Shown: positions 19,167 through 27,660, counted from the stretch's first letter. The stretch is 64,000 bases of DNA from Streptomyces sp. CC0208 (GCF_003443735.1 NZ_CP031969.1:8804001-8868000), one strand, 5' to 3'. Numbers and translations: made by a program. The notes: a model not told the origin generated them from the letters alone.

Positions 19167-20483
19167 ATGACACGCAAACCATTCTTAATGGCCCTCGTGG
19201 CCGCGCTACTTCTCGTCCTGACCACTGCGGGCACCTCGTTCAGCAGCGGCCTCAGGGCACCCGCCGCGGCGAGCGCCGGCTGCGGCAAGGCGCCGACGCT
19301 GACCAGCGGCAACCACACGATCCAGAGCGGCGGCCAGAACCGCAGTTACATCCTGCGGGTCCCGGCCGGCTACGACAGCAACCACCCCTACCGGCTGGTC
19401 TTCGGCTTCCACTGGCGGGGCGGCACCGCGAACGACGTCGACTCGGGCGGCACGGACGGCTACAACTGGTCCTACTACGGCCTCAGGCGCCTGGCGGACA
19501 ACGCGAACAACAGCACGATCTTCGTCGCCCCCCAGGGCAACGGCAACGGCTGGGCCAACCCCGGAGGCCAGGACGTGGCCTTCGTCGACGCGATGGTCAA
19601 CCAGATCGAATCGGGCCTGTGCGTCGACACCACCCAGCTGTTCTCCGCGGGCTTCAGCTACGGCGGCGCGATGTCGTACGCCCTCGCCTGCTCCCGGGCG
19701 ACGGTCTTCCGCGCGGTCGCGGTCTACTCCGGCGCGAACCTCAGCGGGTGCAACGGCGGCAACCAGCCCATCGCCTACATGGGACTGCACGGCCTCAGGG
19801 ACAACGTGCTGCCCATCCAGTCGGGACGAGACCTGCGTGACACCTTCGTCCGGACGAACGGCTGCACCCCGCAGAACCCGCCCGAGCCGGCCAACGGCAG
19901 CCTGACGCACATCATCACCACCTACTCAGGATGCAGGTCCGGATACCCGGTCGTCTGGGCCGCGTTCGACGGAGCGGGCCACGACCCCGGTCCCATCGAC
20001 GGTTCCACCGGTGACGGCTGGCGCACCTGGACGTCGGCGGCGGTGTGGCAGTTCTTCACCCAGTTCGGCTCGAACCAGCCGCCGCCCCCGCAGTCCGGCA
20101 ACCAGCAGATCATCGGCCAGCAGTCGGGGCGCTGCCTCGACATCAACAACTCGACCACGGCCAACGGTACGCAGGCACAGCTGTGGGACTGCAACGGCGG
20201 CTCCAACCAGCGGTGGACCTACTCCGCCGGAAAGCAGCTGGTGGTCTACGGCAACAAGTGCCTGGGCGTCGGCCAGGGGGCGGGCAACGGTACCCCGGCG
20301 GCGATCTGGGACTGCAGCGGACAGGCGGACCAGCAATGGAACGTCAACCCCGACGGCACGATCACGGCAGCGCAGTCGGGGCTCTGCCTGGACGCCAACG
20401 GCCAGGCGACCGCCAACGGGACGAAGGTCCAGCTGTGGAGTTGCTCGGGCGGCGCCAACCAGCACTGGCGCCTGCAGAACTGA
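19167..20483 (+). CDS. Secreted CE1-type esterase (feruloyl/acetyl xylan esterase, PHB-depolymerase fold) with ricin-type domain
   Basis: An alpha/beta hydrolase predicted to cleave ferulate or acetate esters on arabinoxylan. After the signal peptide, RSYILRVPAGYDSNHPYRL and FGFHWRGG start the fold. GFSYGG carries the nucleophile Ser164 and GHDPGP the likely catalytic His. A proline-rich linker leads to a ricin trefoil. The ATG at 19167 is used rather than the GTG six bases earlier, because AGAAGG lies at a better distance. Codon 7 is TTA (19185-19187). It is the last gene of the run; a 12-base tandem repeat begins at its stop codon. Confidence 0.84.
   Translation: MTRKPFLMALVAALLLVLTTAGTSFSSGLRAPAAASAGCGKAPTLTSGNHTIQSGGQNRSYILRVPAGYDSNHPYRLVFGFHWRGGTANDVDSGGTDGYNWSYYGLRRLADNANNSTIFVAPQGNGNGWANPGGQDVAFVDAMVNQIESGLCVDTTQLFSAGFSYGGAMSYALACSRATVFRAVAVYSGANLSGCNGGNQPIAYMGLHGLRDNVLPIQSGRDLRDTFVRTNGCTPQNPPEPANGSLTHIITTYSGCRSGYPVVWAAFDGAGHDPGPIDGSTGDGWRTWTSAAVWQFFTQFGSNQPPPPQSGNQQIIGQQSGRCLDINNSTTANGTQAQLWDCNGGSNQRWTYSAGKQLVVYGNKCLGVGQGAGNGTPAAIWDCSGQADQQWNVNPDGTITAAQSGLCLDANGQATANGTKVQLWSCSGGANQHWRLQN
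19185..19187 (+). promoter_or_regulatory. TTA (bldA) codon 7 of the CE1 esterase
   Basis: The start reads M-T-R-K-P-F-L with the leucine encoded by TTA, so translation is predicted to need the bldA tRNA. Confidence 0.8.
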
Positions 20484-20506
20484 ACGATTGACGTAACGAT
20501 TGACGT
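20483..20506. repeat. Perfect 12-base tandem repeat in thioesterase promoter
   Basis: AACGATTGACGT occurs twice without a gap (20483-20494 and 20495-20506). It starts on the last base of the preceding stop codon. Each copy supplies a TTGACG that could act as a -35 element. Confidence 0.85.
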
Positions 20507-20547
20507 CCTGAGTTAGCGACGATAAGTTAACGCCGTTAACTCAGGAC
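20500..20547 (+). promoter_or_regulatory. Promoter with overlapping TetR-type operator
   Basis: TTGACG (20500-20505) and TAAGTT (20523-20528) are 17 bases apart. They are overlapped by a perfect 11-base inverted repeat, GTCCTGAGTTA (20505-20515) and TAACTCAGGAC (20537-20547), with an inner GTTAACgccGTTAAC. AGGAG and the GTG start follow directly. The layout suggests that the downstream TetR protein represses its own operon. Confidence 0.7.
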
Positions 20548-20558
20548 AGGAGTAGCTC

Positions 20559-20963
20559 GTGGTCGCACTTGAAGCCGAAGAGGTCTACGCGCTCGCGCCG
20601 TACGCCAAGACGCTCGGCGTCGAGTTCGAGGAGATGACGGCGGCCGGCGTCCAAGCCAGGCTGACGCACGATCTCTCCCTGTCCACGGTGGGCGGCGGCC
20701 TCCACGGAGGGGCGTTGATGGGGCTCGCCGATGTGTGCGCTGCCGTGTGCGCCGCCCTCAACGGGCCGGTCGGCGCCGCACCGGCCACCGTGGAGTCGAG
20801 CACGCATTTCCTTCGGCCCGCACGCACGAGCGTCGTTGCGACAGCCCGTCCCCTGCGGCTGGGGCACAACACCGTCATCGAGGTCGACGTGCGCGATGAG
20901 AAGGGCGAACTGTGCGCCCGGGTGACCCAAGTGGTCACCGCCGTCGTGCCGAAGGCACCCTGA
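20559..20963 (+). CDS. PaaI-family hotdog thioesterase
   Basis: A 134-residue single-domain cytoplasmic protein that should hydrolyse acyl-CoA or aryl-CoA thioesters. The segment STVGGGLHGGALMGLADVCA is the typical hotdog helix region (HGG followed by the catalytic-helix Asp), and SSTHFLRPA and VTQVVTAV fit the beta strands. The GTG start has AGGAG six bases upstream. It is followed after only three bases by a TetR regulator, so the two form an operon behind a marked operator. The natural substrate cannot be read from the sequence. Confidence 0.82.
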   Translation: MVALEAEEVYALAPYAKTLGVEFEEMTAAGVQARLTHDLSLSTVGGGLHGGALMGLADVCAAVCAALNGPVGAAPATVESSTHFLRPARTSVVATARPLRLGHNTVIEVDVRDEKGELCARVTQVVTAVVPKAP

Positions 20964-20966
20964 TAC

Positions 20967-21617
20967 ATGTCTGCGACCGGTTCCCGGGTGCGCGCCGCCA
21001 AGGGCCAGGGCGGGCTGCTCCGAAGCCAGCTGCTCGACATCGCCGATCAGCTGCTGGAGGACGGGGGCGCGGAGGCGCTGACGATTCGTGCCGTGGCAAC
21101 AAGTGCGGGAGTCAGCCCGCCGGCCGTCTACCTCCACTTCGCCTCGAAGAGGGAACTCGTCCACGCGACGTGCCTGCGCGTGTGGAGCTCCCTGCTCAGC
21201 GAGTTGGAAGCAGTGTCCCGGGACATCCCGGATCCCGTGACGGCGCTGTACGAGATCTGCGTCGCGTACATCGGATTCGGACTTCGTCATCCTTCCCAGT
21301 ACCGGCTCGTGATGACCGGTGAGGCCACCGAAGCCAGCCGCCGGAACGAAGACGAATGCTTCCGCTACTTCCGGGACAAGGTCGCAGCCTGCGCTGATGC
21401 CGGGGTTCCCGTGACGAGCGGGACCGAGACCGCCAGAGTGCTGTGTGCCGGCGTGCACGGGGCGGTTTCCCTGCTGATCCACCAAGAGCGTGACACATGG
21501 CCTCCGGACCGCGATCGCTACGTCGGACGGGCGGCGTCCTCTGCTGTCCACGGCGCGCTTCTCACCGCATCCCGCACGTCCGGACCCTCGCTGGTCGACG
21601 TGACGCAGTCGCGCTGA
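20967..21617 (+). CDS. TetR-family transcriptional regulator
   Basis: A 216-residue regulator. The N-terminal helix-turn-helix is LTIRAVATSAGVSPPAVYLHF (about residues 39-58), followed by KRELVHA. The C-terminal ligand-binding part, containing GFGLRHPSQYRLVM, resembles the TetR_C family often found in regulators of small lipophilic ligands. It is translated just after the thioesterase and very probably binds the GTCCTGAGTTA inverted repeat upstream of that gene, acting as an autorepressor released by an acyl or aromatic ligand. The gene converges on the GH5 gene across a shared hairpin. Confidence 0.85.
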   Translation: MSATGSRVRAAKGQGGLLRSQLLDIADQLLEDGGAEALTIRAVATSAGVSPPAVYLHFASKRELVHATCLRVWSSLLSELEAVSRDIPDPVTALYEICVAYIGFGLRHPSQYRLVMTGEATEASRRNEDECFRYFRDKVAACADAGVPVTSGTETARVLCAGVHGAVSLLIHQERDTWPPDRDRYVGRAASSAVHGALLTASRTSGPSLVDVTQSR

Positions 21618-21622
21618 CCTGT

Positions 21623-21647
21623 CCCGGGTGCCTGGACGGCACCCGGG
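21623..21647. terminator. Bidirectional hairpin between TetR and GH5 genes
   Basis: Perfect 10-base arms CCCGGGTGCC (21623-21632) and GGCACCCGGG (21638-21647) with a 5-base loop. They are placed between the 3' ends of convergent genes. Confidence 0.8.
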
Positions 21648-21656
21648 GCGGTCGGG

Positions 21657-23414
21657 TCAGTCGACGGTACCGGTCACCGAGCCGGCGTTCTTGGTCACGC
21701 GGTAGGTCACGGTGGCGCCGCTCCAGAAGTGGAAGACGAGGGTGGCCTGCGTGTTGTCCCGGAGCGCGTTGAGGAAGTCGGAGGTGAGCAGGAGCCCGTT
21801 GCCGGAGTAGTCCGGGCTGAAGGACACGTTGAACTCCTGGTAGGGGCTCCAGTTGACGGGCCCGGCGTTGGAGCCGTCGGCGTAGGTGGCCTCCATGGTC
21901 GCGAGCTGGTCACCCCGGTACTGGGTGGGGATCGTGAGGCCGCTGGTGGAGCCGGTCGCGTCGGAGAGCACCGGCCTGTCGTACGTGGTCACGTAGATCT
22001 TCCAGGGCAGTCCGCCGGAGTACCGGGCCTCGACGGTCGCGTTGGTCCCGTAGGCGCGTTTGCCCGCGAGTCTGGTGAGGGCGGCGGCCGTGAGGGTGAG
22101 CTGGTTGCCGGAGACGGTGTAGTCCTTGCCTTGGGCGAGCCGGGTGCTGCCCTGCCAAAGACCCCGGAAGGTGCGGCCGTTGGGGTTGAGGGTGAGGGTC
22201 CTGGCGGTGATGGCGCTCGACTTCGCCAGGAAGATCCGGTCCGAGGAGGCGGTTCCCGAACGGGCCGTCCAGCTGGACCTGATCGCGGCGAACAGCGCCG
22301 GGTCGCTCCACTGCAGGGTCGTCCGGTTCAGGTAGGCCCAGGTTCCGGGATCCCACAGGGCCGTGGTGACGCGGGCGGTGCGGGCCTCGTAGCCGAACTG
22401 CTCGTAGAACTTCAGCGCCTCGCCCCGCTCGATCCGGGAGGGGTGGTTGGAGTCGGGGTAGCCCAGCAGGCCGTACTCACCGTTGTAGACGGGGATGCCC
22501 TTGGAGGTGAAGGTGGCGCGGATCCTGGCGAAGTGATCGGTCATGTCCTTCTGCGAGGTGGCGTCGAACTGCGTGCCGCCGGCGACGTTCACACTGAACG
22601 GGTAGTAGCCGTAGTAGTGCACGGTGACCACGAGGTTGCCGTCGTTGAACGACTTCATGTTCGCGGCCAGGGCGTCCAGGAAGGTCTGGCCGGAGTTCGT
22701 GTGCAGGGTGGGCAGGACGAGCAGCCGGGTCGCGTTGTTGCCGCCGGACTGGCGTACGACGCTGTGGAACGCGGTGTTGAGCTCGTCGTTGTACTGGATG
22801 CCCTGGGCGTCGGTGGTGTTGTTGAACTGCGGCTCGTTGTTGCTCTCGAGGAGCAGGGACCGCGGGGAGTCCTTGAACGTGGCGGCGATCTGGGTCCAGG
22901 TGGCCTTGAAGCGGGCCAGCACACCGTCGTGATCGGTGGGCATGGTGGCGATCCACTGCCACGAGTCGTGGTGGACGTTGAGCACGACGTACAGACCGTC
23001 GGCCAGCGCCCAGTCGACGACCTGCTTGACGCGGTTCATCCAGGCCGCGTCGATCGTGTAGGGAGCCGAGGCCGACTGGTGGTCGGTCCAGGTGACGGGG
23101 ATGCGGACGCTGCGGAAACCCTGGCTCTTGATGGTGTCGAACAGGGCCTTCGTGGCCGCCGGGTTGCCCCAGGACGTCTCGTCGGGGATGGCGTCCAGGG
23201 TGTTGCCCATGTTCCAGCTGGGCTGCATCGCCGCCACCGTGTCCATCGGGCTCGCGGCGAGTGCGAGCCGTGTCGGGGGCGAGCCCTGGTGGGCGGGTGC
23301 GGCGAGGGCCGCGGTGCTGGTCACCCCGATCATGGTGACCAGCGCCAGCAGGAGGCCCAGCACGCGGCCGGGACCGCGGCTGCGGCGACCGGTGGGGTGG
23401 TGCGTTCCCTTCAT
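21657..23414 (-). CDS. Secreted GH5 endo-beta-1,4-glucanase/xyloglucanase with CBM_X2 and CBM46-like modules
   Basis: A 585-residue exported enzyme. The signal peptide is followed by PSWNMGNTLDAIPDETSWGN, the signature of GH5 subfamily 4. The acid/base Glu194 is in ESNNEPQF and the nucleophile Glu313 in YNGEYGLLG. After the barrel (to about residue 385) an Ig-like CBM_X2 domain (about 390-475) and a CBM46-like domain (about 480-585) follow, as in Bacillus Cel5B-type enzymes acting on xyloglucan and mixed glucans. AGAAGGG lies before the ATG. Unlike the island to its left it carries no ricin domain, which argues for a separate origin. Third gene of the minus-strand GH36-GH43-GH5 operon. Confidence 0.88.
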   Translation of the reverse strand: MKGTHHPTGRRSRGPGRVLGLLLALVTMIGVTSTAALAAPAHQGSPPTRLALAASPMDTVAAMQPSWNMGNTLDAIPDETSWGNPAATKALFDTIKSQGFRSVRIPVTWTDHQSASAPYTIDAAWMNRVKQVVDWALADGLYVVLNVHHDSWQWIATMPTDHDGVLARFKATWTQIAATFKDSPRSLLLESNNEPQFNNTTDAQGIQYNDELNTAFHSVVRQSGGNNATRLLVLPTLHTNSGQTFLDALAANMKSFNDGNLVVTVHYYGYYPFSVNVAGGTQFDATSQKDMTDHFARIRATFTSKGIPVYNGEYGLLGYPDSNHPSRIERGEALKFYEQFGYEARTARVTTALWDPGTWAYLNRTTLQWSDPALFAAIRSSWTARSGTASSDRIFLAKSSAITARTLTLNPNGRTFRGLWQGSTRLAQGKDYTVSGNQLTLTAAALTRLAGKRAYGTNATVEARYSGGLPWKIYVTTYDRPVLSDATGSTSGLTIPTQYRGDQLATMEATYADGSNAGPVNWSPYQEFNVSFSPDYSGNGLLLTSDFLNALRDNTQATLVFHFWSGATVTYRVTKNAGSVTGTVD

Positions 23415-23513
23415 CTCTGACCCTTCTGTGTCGGCCGAGCGGTGATTCCGCCCGTGGGGGAGGTGCGTGCAGGTGGTCGAGGGAGGGGCGCCCGAGGGCG
23501 GGATACTGCTCGG

Positions 23514-25022
23514 TCAGAGGCCGAAGGGTGCGTAGTCGAACCAGTCGAAGTGCACGGTGCCGGCGGAGGCGTACATGCCGATGACCCGGCCGGTGAAACC
23601 GCCGGCCACCTCGGTCGACAGGTAACGGCCGTCGAGGGAGCCCAGCTCGGCGAAGGTGCCGTCCGGCTCCTCGATGCCGAAGGTGAGCATGTCTGGCCCG
23701 GTGCGGGGGCCCCGGGGCGGCGCGGGGGAGACACGGACGCCGAGCACCACGGGGCCGGCAGGTACCGGCCGGGAGGCCAGGACGGTGCGCAGGGGCCCGA
23801 CGCGGGCATGCACCCGCACCTCACCCTCGAACACCTCGATCTCGTAGTGGTGCTCCTCGTCCAGGCGGACGGCGAGCCCGCCGCGCCCCTGGCCCGCGTC
23901 GACCCGGGTGCGTGCCTCGCAGGCCAGGTGCTGCTGCCGACGGCCGACGAACACGGTGTCCGGCGCGTCCAGGGAGCCGCCGCGGGCACGCAGGGTCAGC
24001 CAGCCGGAGCGTTCCTTCTTCGTGCAGTGCTCGGGGGAGCGGTCACGCGGGGAGATCCACTGCGGGCGCAGTTCGCCGAGGTCGAAGTCGTCCCGCGCGG
24101 GCTCGGCCGGTCCGGGGACCAACGGCCAGGCAGGCGTGGGCAGTTCGAGCGGCACCTCGCCCACGACCGGCCAGTCGTCCACCCACTCCACCGGCACCAG
24201 GAAGGTCTCGCGGCCCAGCACGTGCCAGCCCGGTGTGCCGCCCCCCGGCCGCACGGCCAGCAGCATCATCCACCACGAGCCGTCGGGAGCCTGGACGAGA
24301 TCGGCGTGACCGGTGTTCTGGACGGGCCGGTTGGTGCCCCGGTGGGTGAGGACCGGGTTGTGCGGGCAGGGCTCGAACGGTCCCGAGGGGGACGGCCCGC
24401 GGGCGATCGAGACGGCGTGGCCGCGCTCGGTGCCGCCCTCGGCGATGAGCAGGTACCAGTAGGCGCCGATGCGGTACAGATGCGGTGCCTCAGGGGCCAT
24501 CGCGTCGGGGCCACCGGACCAGACCTTGTGCGGCTCTCCGAGCGTCCTGCCGGTGTACGGGTCCAGACGGACCTGGGAGACTCCGGCGACCGTGCACCAG
24601 GCGGTGCCGTCCTCGTCCCAGGCGAGGTCCGGGTCGATGCCGGGCACCCCGGGCAGATGTACTGGATCGGACCAGGGACCCGCGGGGTCGGTCGCCGTGA
24701 AGAGCATGTTGCCGTCACTGCTGACGTTGGTGACGATCAGCCAGAAGCGGCCGTCGTGATGACGCAGGGTGGGCGCGTAGATACCTCCGGAGGAGGGCGA
24801 GTCGAGCGGCAGCCGTAGCTGGTTCGGCCGGTCCAGGGCGTTGCCGATCTGGGTCCAGTGCACCAGGTCGCGGCTGTGGAAGACGGGGATGCCGGGGAAG
24901 TACTCGAAGCTGGAGCACACGGCGTAGTAGTCCTCGCCCACCCGGCAGACGCTGGGGTCGGGGTGGAAGCCGGGGATCACGGGATTGGACACGGTGGCTT
25001 CCGCCCCCTGGTCGTCTGACAC
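23514..25022 (-). CDS. Cytoplasmic GH43 family glycosidase (beta-xylosidase/arabinofuranosidase type)
   Basis: No signal peptide, so it probably acts on imported oligosaccharides. NPVIPGFHPDPSVCRVGEDY opens the five-bladed propeller, with Asp22 the expected general base. GIYAPTLRHHDGRF, DPDLAWDEDGTAW and the Glu of MAPEAPHLYR mark the other catalytic blades. A C-terminal beta-sandwich (about 330-500) is typical of GH43 beta-xylosidases. The GTG start at 25022 lies 18 bases after the GH36 stop, with GAAAGG about nine bases upstream; a later GTG at codon 11 is a possible alternative. It is the second gene of the operon. Confidence 0.86.
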   Translation of the reverse strand: MSDDQGAEATVSNPVIPGFHPDPSVCRVGEDYYAVCSSFEYFPGIPVFHSRDLVHWTQIGNALDRPNQLRLPLDSPSSGGIYAPTLRHHDGRFWLIVTNVSSDGNMLFTATDPAGPWSDPVHLPGVPGIDPDLAWDEDGTAWCTVAGVSQVRLDPYTGRTLGEPHKVWSGGPDAMAPEAPHLYRIGAYWYLLIAEGGTERGHAVSIARGPSPSGPFEPCPHNPVLTHRGTNRPVQNTGHADLVQAPDGSWWMMLLAVRPGGGTPGWHVLGRETFLVPVEWVDDWPVVGEVPLELPTPAWPLVPGPAEPARDDFDLGELRPQWISPRDRSPEHCTKKERSGWLTLRARGGSLDAPDTVFVGRRQQHLACEARTRVDAGQGRGGLAVRLDEEHHYEIEVFEGEVRVHARVGPLRTVLASRPVPAGPVVLGVRVSPAPPRGPRTGPDMLTFGIEEPDGTFAELGSLDGRYLSTEVAGGFTGRVIGMYASAGTVHFDWFDYAPFGL

Positions 25023-25040
25023 TTCGTCAAAACCTTTCGC

Positions 25041-27176
25041 TCAGCGGGTTTCTGCCGTGTGATCGAGGCGGAGCAGCACCGCGGACGGCGCCGTGGGCAG
25101 CGTCAGCGTGAGGTCGGCGGTGTCGGGGTTCCAGTCGATATCGGCCCGGCTCACGGTGGGGTGGAGCACCTCGACGCGGTCCGCGCGGCCGCGCAGGCGG
25201 GGCAGGGGGAGTGCGGTGGTGGGTTCGGTGCCGGGGCGGCGCCAGACGGTGAGGTAGGTGGTGTCGGGGGTGTGCAGGGCCAGGGCGATCCAGGGGTCGT
25301 CCCAGGCCGGAAGGCCGAGCGGCCAGGACGGGACGGCGTGCGCGAGGTCGGCGCGGATGAGCTTGTACGTGGCGACGGCCTCGTGGACCAGGGCCCGGGC
25401 TTCGGGGCGCAGGTCCGGCAGCGGACCGGAGAGATGGATCCGGCCCAGGAGGGCGTTGGCCAGGGTGAAGGCTACCTCGTCGAGGGAGTCCTCCGGCTGC
25501 GGGTAGGCCCAGACGGCTCCTTGTTCGGGCGTGACAGCGGTGGGCGCGGACGCGGCGATGGGCGCGTACAGCTGGAGGTTCTGCTGGTCGCTGGTGGACT
25601 GGAGCTGGAGCCGGGACAGCAGGGCGTGGTCCCAGCGCATCCCGCCGGAGGAGCAGTTCTCCACGACCAGGTGCGGGTAACGGTCGAGGATGCCGTCGAG
25701 CCAGTCGAGGTGGGCGCGGTTGTGGCCGAGCAGACCCGCGCCGGGGGTCTCGCCCGGGTGGGCGCTGGTGCCGGAGCCGGGGTCGATGTTGTGGTCGAGT
25801 TTGAGATAGCCGACGCCCCACTCGCCGACCAGGCGGTCCACGACCCGGTCCAGGTGGGCTCGGCCGGCGGGGTGGCGCAGGTCCAGATGGTGGCGGCCGG
25901 TCTCCGTGACGCGGACGCCGTCGCGGCGGAAGAACGCCTCGTCGGGCAGGGACTTGGCCATGGGGCTGCGGACGCCGATCACCTCCGGCTCCAGCCACAG
26001 GCCGGGCACCATGCCGCGCTCGCGGATGCGGTCGAGGACCTCGTGGATTCCGCGCTCGCCGGGGAAGCGCGAGGCCGCCGGCTCCCAGGCGCCCACGCTG
26101 TCCCACCAGCCGCCCTTCTCGCCGTCGTACCAGCCGGCGTCGATGACGAAGTACTCCGCGCCCGCCTCGGCCGCCGCGTCGATCAGCGGAAGCAGTTTCT
26201 CCGTGGTGGGGTCGCCCATCAAGCAGTTCATGTAGTCGTTGAAGATGACGGGGAGCCGCTCTTGGTCGGTGTGTGGACGGCGGGCGGCGCGGCGGTAGCG
26301 AGTGAGCGCGGCGAACGCCTCGTCGGGGCCGCCGTCGTCGCTGAAGGCGAGGGCCACGGGCACGGTGGTGAACCGTGCGCCCGCCTCCAGGGGATGCCGC
26401 CAGCCGTGGTGGGTGTCGTTCGGGCCGTACAGGGCCAGGTACGCGAGCGTGTCCCGCTCACCGCACTCCCAGTGCCAGCCGCCGCCGTTGTGCTCGATCT
26501 GCCACACCCAGGCACGGCCGAGACGACGGTCCGTCAGGCCGCCCATGGGCAGCCGGCCGCAGCTGGACCACACGCCCCGACCGGTCTGGGTGAACTCGCC
26601 CTTGCCGTTGTCGAAGACGACACGATCGGCGAGGACCGGAGAGGTCACGCGCATCGGCCGACGCTGCCAGCGGCACTCGGCGACCCAGTCGTTCTCGGCC
26701 CACAGCAGGTCGGCGTCGTCGATGGCCTGCGGGCCGTCGGCGAGACAGCCCACGACGAGGGAGGAGACCGACTCCAGGTACAGGGTCGCCTCGCCGTCGT
26801 TGCGCAGGGCCACCTCGGAGCGCAGCACGGGCACGCCGTCCGGTGAGCGGTAGGTGACCTCGGCGACGAGACCGGTCTCGGGGTCGTGGAGTTCGACGCG
26901 GAGCACGTGCCAGTCACCGTCGTGGCCGACGTGGTGGGCGCGGTAGCGCAGCCGTCCGCCGAGCGACGTGTCGATCAGGCGCCCGCCCGACCAGGCGCGG
27001 CCGTGGCCCGCGGCCGTCACCTCCACCAGCGGCAGCGGCGGCCAGTTCCGGCGCTCGGGCCGCGTGCCGCCAGGCAGGCCGATCCGCGTGAGCCGGGGGG
27101 TGCCGTCCTCGTCGACGCCGATTTCCACCTCAAGGGCCTGATGGCCCCACCGGAGGGTCTGCGGTGCGCTGGTCAT
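25041..27176 (-). CDS. Cytoplasmic GH36 alpha-galactosidase
   Basis: A 711-residue enzyme without a signal peptide that should split alpha-galactosides taken up by the cell. The N-terminal beta-supersandwich leads into a barrel marked by FVIDAGWYDGEKGGWWDSVG and GLWLEPEVIG. Asp461 in YLKLDHN is the predicted nucleophile and Asp530 in STSDQQ the acid/base. ENCSSGG is also characteristic. The ATG at 27176 follows GGAAAGG; the frame is open 40 more codons upstream, but those overlap the likely promoter. First gene of the operon, under a promoter with LacI-type palindromes. Confidence 0.9.
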   Translation of the reverse strand: MTSAPQTLRWGHQALEVEIGVDEDGTPRLTRIGLPGGTRPERRNWPPLPLVEVTAAGHGRAWSGGRLIDTSLGGRLRYRAHHVGHDGDWHVLRVELHDPETGLVAEVTYRSPDGVPVLRSEVALRNDGEATLYLESVSSLVVGCLADGPQAIDDADLLWAENDWVAECRWQRRPMRVTSPVLADRVVFDNGKGEFTQTGRGVWSSCGRLPMGGLTDRRLGRAWVWQIEHNGGGWHWECGERDTLAYLALYGPNDTHHGWRHPLEAGARFTTVPVALAFSDDGGPDEAFAALTRYRRAARRPHTDQERLPVIFNDYMNCLMGDPTTEKLLPLIDAAAEAGAEYFVIDAGWYDGEKGGWWDSVGAWEPAASRFPGERGIHEVLDRIRERGMVPGLWLEPEVIGVRSPMAKSLPDEAFFRRDGVRVTETGRHHLDLRHPAGRAHLDRVVDRLVGEWGVGYLKLDHNIDPGSGTSAHPGETPGAGLLGHNRAHLDWLDGILDRYPHLVVENCSSGGMRWDHALLSRLQLQSTSDQQNLQLYAPIAASAPTAVTPEQGAVWAYPQPEDSLDEVAFTLANALLGRIHLSGPLPDLRPEARALVHEAVATYKLIRADLAHAVPSWPLGLPAWDDPWIALALHTPDTTYLTVWRRPGTEPTTALPLPRLRGRADRVEVLHPTVSRADIDWNPDTADLTLTLPTAPSAVLLRLDHTAETR

Positions 27177-27329
27177 GGGTGCCTTTCCGGGGAGGTGGGG
27201 GAGTTCAGCCGACGCGCGGCACTGCGCGGCCACGCACGGGCGGAAACGACGGCCTCGACCCGTGCGGGCGGACGAGGGCTGTGCGGTGCCACTCACAGGT
27301 CATGGTGGCGGCCCTTCCCTTCACCGTGT

Positions 27330-27341
27330 CGAAGCGCTTCG
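27330..27341. promoter_or_regulatory. LacI-type operator candidate 1
   Basis: CGAAGCGCTTCG is a perfect 12-base palindrome, 12 bases downstream of the predicted -10 of the GH36 promoter. That is a position where a bound LacI-family repressor would block transcription. Confidence 0.7.
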
Positions 27342-27352
27342 CCTGGCCGGGA

Positions 27353-27381
27353 ACGTTAATGGCACATTTCTCGGGCAACAA
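27353..27381 (-). promoter_or_regulatory. Promoter of the GH36 operon
   Basis: Read on the minus strand, TTGTTG (27376-27381) and TAACGT (27353-27358) are separated by 17 bases. They lie about 180 bases before the GH36 start, with an operator-like palindrome on each side. Confidence 0.5.
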
Positions 27382-27450
27382 GGGGTTGATGCCGCTAAGA
27401 AACTTTCTTTTACCGGCGTCATTGACCGATTTCTGGCCCCGACGGGTGAG

Positions 27451-27464
27451 TCGAAGCGCTTCAA
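27451..27464. promoter_or_regulatory. LacI-type operator candidate 2
   Basis: TCGAAGCGCTTCAA shares the GAAGCGCTTC core with the site at 27330, about 120 bases away. Two such sites flanking a promoter would allow looping. The LacI gene at 44.0-45.1 kb is one candidate partner. Confidence 0.6.
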
Positions 27465-27641
27465 CACCGCGCCAGAAGGGCGCCGGACGGTGACATCTGG
27501 GAGGCGACGGCGACACCAGAGGCGAACGGGCCTACAAGAATGCCCCGTCGGCGGGAGTGTCGAACGGCGTGCCATAGCTGGGAGTGCGGGTGCGCAACCG
27601 GAGCCGCAGGGTGAGCCGGATGCGGGTGGAGGCCGACAGAC

Positions 27642-27660
27642 GGACCGTCAGAAACGGTCC
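27642..27660 (-). terminator. Small hairpin after the isochorismatase-like gene
   Basis: GGACCGT (27642-27648) and ACGGTCC (27654-27660) with a 5-base loop, 28 bases beyond the stop of the minus-strand gene. Confidence 0.5.

Noticed and set aside
21729..23420. 563-codon plus-strand frame opposite the GH5 gene
   Set aside because: Antisense shadow with no domain; the GH5 frame has both catalytic glutamates and carbohydrate-binding modules.
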